Source of the DNA: Lepidonotus clava
Lineage: Eukaryota > Annelida > Polychaeta > Phyllodocida > Polynoidae
Length of the DNA stretch: 64,000 bases
Direction: 5' to 3'
NCBI GenBank assembly: GCA_936440205.1
Contig: OW387148.1
Coordinates: forward strand, 2,108,001 to 2,172,000
In this document: positions 58,183 through 64,000 of the stretch, in pieces
How positions within the stretch are numbered: the first letter of the stretch is position 1
Layout of the letters: each line of letters opens with the position of its first letter
Notes under the pieces: generated by a model
What the model was told of the DNA's origin: nothing
Seen by the model: only the letters and a program-made list of their open reading frames with translations
Database searches by the model: none
Program-made: the position numbers and the translations under genes

Positions 58183-59088
58183 CAAGGATTGCAGTACACG
58201 CGGACTCCGAGTTCAGGCGGGTGGGAGGGAGGGCGGAGGGGGACAGAGTCGCATTGGGGTGTCGCGTTGGGGTGTTGTGGTAGTGTTGGACCTTACCATA
58301 GCTTGGGGTTAAAATAAACTTAATTCCACCGAGGTACACTTGGCTCAGGGTAGCTGTCCGTGTAATAAGGAATAAGACTACTGACAAAAGATAATATCAT
58401 AGAATACGTCTCATAGGCTTCTAAAGAAAACCAGGCTGTCATCTTATAAAAGCTGATAAGTTAAGAGACATTATTCGGAGTTCATAGAAAATGCGCAATA
58501 TACCCATTGTTATCTTACAGCCAATAGCATAGGCTACTACTTATTTTATCACACATTTTTAACGGTTCTGTGTATATTGTATTGAAACTGTAACTATATA
58601 GATATATCTTCAAAACATATACAAGATGGAAAAAAAGGCGCGAAGCCTTATCAATGGGTCGTCCTACCTGCTCGCCACCTTTACCTTGATACATTGTAAT
58701 GTGAATGTTTACAATATAAAGGTGTTCCCATCCAGTTAAGTCGGATAAGCATATATATTTTATCAAAAATATCACAATATCTTAGTGATTGCTTGGAAAA
58801 TATGTGACAGTTCTATACATTGGTGGAAGGGCATCGCTTGCATTTCCCATAGGATTGGTATCATGACTGGCATCACCACTTCATCTAATTAAAGTGTTCG
58901 GATAAAATAATGGCCTTCCATTGAGAATTTCGATGAGACGTTCTCTTTACTATTATTATTTCAGAATCCAAAGACGGATCCAGAGATTTATGTACACATT
59001 TGAGGCACCCTTTCCATGGTCAAGAATTTGTCACATTACAATTAGGCCTACGTCAGTGATCATATTGGTGGTGACCTTACATACTCAA
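58183..59088. other. AT-rich non-genic DNA
   Basis: No gene. An ACGGATCCAGAG string near 58,973 resembles the end of the hAT-like MITE that follows and may be a remnant of another copy. Confidence 0.45.
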
Positions 59089-59268
59089 CAGGGGCGGATC
59101 CAGGGGGGGGGGGGTCCAGGGGGTCCTGACCCCCCCCCCCTTTTGGGGACCCCTAAACTACAAAAAAAGGGGAAAATGATGCATGCGTACGCGCGAATGC
59201 ACACCTTTTTAGCACTTAGATTTTATACTGACCCCCCCCCCCTTTCGAAAATTCTGTATCCGCCCCTG
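59089..59268. mobile_element. hAT-like MITE, CAGGGGCGGAT ends, CTCAA duplication
   Basis: The ends CAGGGGCGGATCCAG and, inverted, CAGGGGCGGATACAG match at 14 of 15 positions. CTCAA precedes (59,084-59,088) and follows (59,269-59,273) the 180-bp element. CAGGGG-type ends are typical of hAT elements, whose duplications are 5-8 bp. The interior has three homopolymer G or C runs and no coding capacity. The plus-strand frame through it is an artefact of the kind often mispredicted as protein in invertebrate genomes. Confidence 0.85.
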
Positions 59269-59294
59269 CTCAAGATATTTTATGTGGGTATATA

Positions 59295-59361
59295 GGCCCA
59301 GCTCCACTGCCAAACAGTTGAGTTGAGTTGGACTTAGTCCTCTTTCAGTGGAGCCGGGGCT
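59295..59361. repeat. hairpin, arms GCTCCACTG/CAGTGGAGC
   Basis: GGCCCAGCTCCACTG at 59,295-59,309 pairs with CAGTGGAGCCGGGGC from 59,346 with one bulge. The loop is about 36 nt and contains a GAGTTGAGTTGG duplication. It lies 27 bp after the hAT-like MITE and may be unrelated. Confidence 0.4.
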
Positions 59362-60440
59362 ACGGCTGGAGTCTTAGCATTTTCCCAAGACTGATCTGTT
59401 GCGTCATAGATCTATAGAGATGATGAAGATGTACGACTTGATAGTCATAGTTGGGTCTGTACAGGATCATATTGCTGTAGCCTTATATATTGATATAAAA
59501 GGAAAGACAGGAGTCCTCCAAAGGTCGTAGTGTGACTCAATGGTGTTTGAGATGGACCTTCTGTCTTACGGTCTGCCTTAGTCATACCAGCTAAAAGGCA
59601 CTACTTAATAATGTGCTTTTATATTATTTATACTAAATACTGTAGAACAAATGAAGACATCTCTAAACGTCGAGTGGTGTCTAATGCAAACCGCTAATGA
59701 ATTAATATTCATCTCCCCAACACGCGCTTTTTAAAATGTATAGCATTTTTTTCCATGCTGTGTAGGCCTAACTATACTAACTTAGGGTACTATAGCAAAG
59801 AAAACGGGTAGTAGGGGGCCTATAATTTACTTCTATGCTGACATAAACGTCCAAAAAAAGTCAGTAGGTCTATCTCCTTTTTGCCAATGTTGAATTACAT
59901 TCCTGATGCGGGAATGGCACATACTGCATGCCCAGGAAGAACCCTGCAGTATATATATATGAGTGTTAGGTCAGTCCTATTACTTTGTTTAACTAAATCC
60001 CAAATTATATCTATTAACCAAATACGTTTTCTATTAAGATGCATCTACTTGCATGCTATGTGCTTCATCATGTACATTATTTTAAATAGTTCATACGTGT
60101 TTGACCACACATATATTACTACATTCTTTAATTCCTTTACATGTAGTATCCACTTCCATTTCGATGTGACTTTGGTTAAATTGCATGGCATTAATCCATA
60201 CTCAATTTCCAGGGTGGCACTCCAATTCACCTTCCCCGGATCCCATCTTCTGCATAACTCCGTATGCCCTTCCCTTACGTATAAGCGTACACAAATATAT
60301 TGTTCTTTTTTAGATTTAGAGGGCCTGCTATTAATTCAATTAATGCAACTTTATATTTCCATTATCAAATACTTTTCATTAGGATGCATGTACGTGTAGG
60401 CTATATTGTGTGTAGCAGCGGGCTAGTGATGTTATGGTAG
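59362..60440. other. AT-rich non-genic DNA
   Basis: The longest open frame in the window (172 codons, 59,881-60,399 plus) lies here. It is rich in I, L, S, Y and C, as AT-rich DNA would give, and shows no known motif or splice context, so I do not call it. Confidence 0.5.
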
Positions 60441-60526
60441 GCGGGGTCGAGAAAACGGGTCCGCGCATATAAGTAATTAAAATACGGGCAGAGCCCGCGT
60501 CGCGGGGTCCGCACGTATAACCAGCC
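60441..60526 (-). repeat. GC-rich palindromic repeat, copy 2, inverted relative to copy 1
   Basis: Read on the minus strand it follows copy 1: GGCTG, TTATACG(C/T)GCGG, CCGCG, then TAATT, then TATGCGCGGA and CCCCGC in the same order with small indels. It has GAGCCCGCGTCGCGGGGTC-type internal symmetry. The two copies lie about 2.3 kb apart in inverted orientation and could be the ends of one larger element or two independent insertions of a repeat family. Confidence 0.65.
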
Positions 60527-63500
60527 CCGTGGGGGCGTGCGGCCCATACTGAGGTGTGGACGGGGCCAATGAGTCCCCCACCTCATGATGTGGTCACGTC
60601 TGTGTTCTATACCGCCATCCGTTTAGGTTACCAGTGGTTGACGTGCTTTGTCACCAGGTTATATTTCCATCTAATGTTGGTCTCAACCGATTGATATATA
60701 GTGTAGGATTGTTTGATTGTGTAGGGGGCGCGCGCATGAAGGTCCAAATCAACCAGTCAGAGAAACCGGAACTACGTTGTTTAGGACCGGACTTGTGAAT
60801 CCACTCTTGAATATAAATATTTTCTCTGAATATGTATTACAAACTACTTTAGATAAGATAAAGAATTATCATTTCACTAAGAGTAAGCAATAGGTAAACA
60901 ATGAAATAATATACTCTAGGGAAAGAGTGAAATACGCATGACAGGCAAAACTTAATATAATTTTGGAAAAACAGTCTATACAGAGAGTGGACGGGGAGGA
61001 ATGTCATTAAATTATCATAGTAATGAACGTTATTGAATATTTGTACCAGCTCTTTGGACCAAAGGTTTTCGTATAATTTGTTCTCATATAAATATAAAAT
61101 CTTTAAGGAACTTCTCAAGTATTTCAAAATGTATCATTTACTTCATATGCTATGAAAAGAAGCAAGTGTTCATCGATCGCAGTCTAGTGTTCCCCTGGCT
61201 TTAGCCTTGGTGTACCTGGGTTATGTTTCAAACAAATCTATGAAAATGTTTCATGGCATTTGAAATTGTATGCAGATTGTATTGTGAGGCTTTTTACGCC
61301 CTTTTCTTTTTCATCAACCAATCTAAAACGGTTAACTCTAAAAACGTTGAACCTCGACAGGCGTAACCGATATGTAAGGTGACAGCTACCCCACCATTAT
61401 TTTTCCAAGAACATACGAGGCTCAGATATCTGATTCTAGTAACGCCTTTTGATAAACGAGATTCTTGTCAATCACTGTTTTAGAAAATAAGCTGTAACAT
61501 GACCTCTAGGTAGTGAGATTAACTGCGTATGTATTCGTGTACATATAAACATGGACTTTTGATACCAAATTGCCTTAAAAAATTACAGCTCTGCATTTCT
61601 GTCTTTCAATAAGACCTTACGAGAGAGGTTATTAGAAGACAAAGGGATGTTTCCTGTAAGAAAAAGGTTAGCCAGAACTTGATATCGTTGATTGTATTCT
61701 TTTTCTTCCCAAATATATTTTTATGATATTTAAGTACAAGAGAATGCTTATACTGACAGATTTTAGTTTATTACCAGTCCGACCCTCAAATCACTAAGTT
61801 AAACACATTGCAATGCTTCAGCCGCGGTTCAGTTCCCTGTTTAGCTACCTGCTAGACCACCTTGCCTTGCCGTCGTTTCCATCCCCACAGATTCGGTCAG
61901 CCAATAATTGGTAGTCAAGACCCGGAGTTGTAGTAGATTCCTAACTTTTTTACGGAAAAAAGAAAACATTACGAAAAATTTATGAAGTGTTTGCAGCAAT
62001 TCCATAAATAGGAGGTACGTGTTCCTATGTGCATGGAAATTTTCTATCACATATGCACTCCATCCGTTGGTAAAAGGTGACTTTATGATTAAGAAAATAC
62101 GGAAAATAAAACAAGTTGGATAAATCTGTCCCTAAGGTGTCAAATTTAAGAGGGAATGTATCAGAAAACCCTTTTTTACGAAAGAACCTGCACAAATCCT
62201 TCAGAAATCTCTTAAAGTGACCATAAATAGCAAAGATATGCTATATATTATCACTTTAAAAGACCTCTGATGGTCCCGTAAGCGTTTTCTCATATACAAG
62301 GCGTTTATGACACAAAGGTACGCAAATTAAAGCAGTTAGGAACACATTTTTCTAACTTGTTACATTTTTTGCATTATTTTTTATTTTAGGAATGCAACAG
62401 CACTATGAGATACATACGAAAGTTTTAGATACCTTTTTTTTCGTATAACCTCTGTCCATAGCCTTGGGATATATTTATTCGTTTGTAAATCTCAGTTAGG
62501 AATCTAGTATTGGTCTTGATATAGCTGAAAAATTGCTGAGTAGACCTTAAACTCCAACACATCATCATCATTATTGCAATGCTTTATAGTTAGAACAATT
62601 ATGTTCATGAATACAAACTCTGATCATTTAAACACATGAATTATTCTGTACGTTGATTTCATATTCATTCTTCCTTCTTATAGTTTTTATAGATAATTAT
62701 GGGTCCTTTTCAAAAGAATTTACCAAAATACCATTCTTCTATGCTAAATATTCAATTACAATTCAGTTTATAGCAAGCCGACGAAAGATAGGATATAACT
62801 ATTTAAAAACAGTTTATATAAACTTATTGGAGAGACCACTAAATTAAAGATATATGAATCACCAATTCTTTGTTGTCATTAAGTACCAAAAGTAAATGGG
62901 AAAATGCTGTCATTTACAGCCTTTTACCAATTAGTGTCTTAACAGATGTTCCTTCAAAAGATAAAGTATTGTGCTGTTCACTTAACTACTAAGATATAAT
63001 GTGTCATGTCCCTTTGAATCTAAAATAAATCTTATCATTTCCAATTCCAAATGTCTGAGACCTAACTCACCCATTTCCTTGAAGTCTATGCCATTGAACA
63101 TTAAAAAGACTCTTTAATGGTAATATTACATTTACGTCAAGTTGATACCGGGGATTTGCCACACGAACAGATGAGGCTTTTTTATGGGACAGACGCCGGA
63201 GTACGATGATATCAGTGCAGTAACAGCAGTCGTCACCTGCTTATCAGTGCAGGTAGAGGTGCCTTATCTTGACCTACCTACCTCACCTGCAGCCAGGCAT
63301 GGTGTAGTTAATGATTCGCTGCGCCTCTCACACACCCTGATTTCAGGAGCCCTGCCAACAGGCCTACTTCAATTTCACACCACCCTGAACACCAAATTGT
63401 CCCTGGTGCCCTTCACTCACCTCCCTCTTGTTTCCACCTTTCTGCCACCCGTCACTTAGTGCTCGGCTATGAATCTGCACCCAAAAAAGCATCGACTGAT

Positions 63501-64000
63501 TCACGGCCATTTCATTGCGTAAATCTGATTTTTGGCTTCAGCTATCTCAAAATTGTATGTACATCGTTCAGTATACTTCGTATGTTAACAGGTGGTTGAC
63601 GGCATGATTGATACTTTTTATTGTAAAACGAAATGTCTTAGCAGAAGAAACGCCATTGTTGTAGTCCATGAATAAGTCAATACAGAACAAAATTGAAATA
63701 AACATAACCTCAAGTTCAGGGACTTTATGCCCAAAGGTATTCGCCTAACGGCAAAGATCAAGTGGAAACAGTAGACCCGACGTTGAGCCACTTTCACTCA
63801 CTTCAGTGGAAAGCGCTGCCCCCCGCCGCCCTCAGCGTAACATCAAAGACGGCGAGCAGCTCTAGCACAGTGCCTTAATGCAGGAGAGAAAAAAGGGGCG
63901 GCGAGAGCTGCTCAATGGGCATGAAATAAACGGGCATCATTTTCCAAATTGCCCTGACTTGTCGTCGGGCTGCCGACTCGCTGACAGTGTGAGCAGTTCA
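60527..64000. other. AT-rich non-genic DNA to the window end
   Basis: No gene or transposon is recognised. GAGCAGCTC and GAGCTGCTC sites lie near 63,853 and 63,905, and the window closes in GAGCAGTTC. A 91-codon plus-strand frame at 63,184-63,459 is unassigned. Confidence 0.5.

Noticed and set aside
59881-60399. Longest open frame in the window, 172 codons.
   Set aside because: The peptide is I/L/S/Y/C-rich as AT-rich DNA would give, with no motif, no membrane-protein pattern and no transcript signals.
1-64000. CRISPR arrays, operons or bacterial gene clusters.
   Set aside because: No dense coding, no regular spacer arrays and no ribosome-binding-site pattern. The content is that of an animal genome.
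1-64000. Endogenous retrovirus, LTR element or Polinton remains.
   Set aside because: I found no paired long terminal repeats, no primer-binding site pattern and no recognisable gag, integrase or capsid-type frame. The only reverse-transcriptase-like sequence is of LINE type.

Overview
This 64 kb window is animal nuclear DNA. It holds no gene that can be called with confidence. The evidence for a metazoan genome is the lack of long open frames, the microsatellites (CA, TA, ATCT, an 8-mer CATCCACC array), a tRNA-derived SINE, a LINE fragment and many short terminal-inverted-repeat elements. A 10-bp GC-rich unit, GAGCAGCTCG, occurs tandemly and dispersed throughout. From memory this resembles the 10-bp 'mirage' minisatellites described in amphioxus, so a cephalochordate (Branchiostoma-like) is my best guess. 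That is an inference, not proof.

Layout. 0-15 kb: a CACTG-ended non-autonomous DNA transposon (0.77-1.62 kb), a 21-bp tandem duplication, a CA/ATGC microsatellite block (6.1-6.4 kb), a pyrimidine-rich tract (10.6-11.06 kb), and otherwise unique non-coding DNA. 14.86-15.46 kb: a repeat of repeats, with about four diverged copies of a 100-160 bp unit that each contain the 10-bp unit. 17.6-18.3 kb: a degenerate minisatellite split by a full-length SINE with a perfect 9-bp target duplication. 20.7-21.8 kb, minus strand: the best protein-like open frames in the window, including a candidate 3'-terminal exon with an NPxY motif and a downstream polyadenylation signal. 21.9-23.7 kb: a second, larger CACTG-ended element. 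30.2 kb: a 209-bp MITE. 34.3-35.6 kb: an inverted-repeat-bounded element with two strong hairpins at its left end. 36.9-37.7 kb: three PIF/Harbinger-like MITEs, two side by side and one nested in another. 38.6-39.2 kb: the 3' end of a LINE reverse-transcriptase frame, split by a 158-bp MITE whose removal restores the frame. 50.0-50.35 kb: a pure 4-unit GAGCAGCTCG array and an 8-bp microsatellite. 52.2-52.7 kb: a candidate exon beside a 24-bp minisatellite that reads as an 8-residue repeat. 56.7 kb: a tRNA-like remnant. 58.07-60.53 kb: two inverted copies of a GC-rich palindromic repeat flanking, among other things, a 180-bp hAT-like MITE. The remainder to 64 kb is AT-rich and featureless.

No pathway or operon can be described. 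The window reads as an intergenic or intronic gene desert shaped by small non-autonomous transposons. Its most interesting content is the nesting of those elements, the dispersed GAGC(A/T)GCTC palindrome, and several hairpin-forming repeat families I cannot name.
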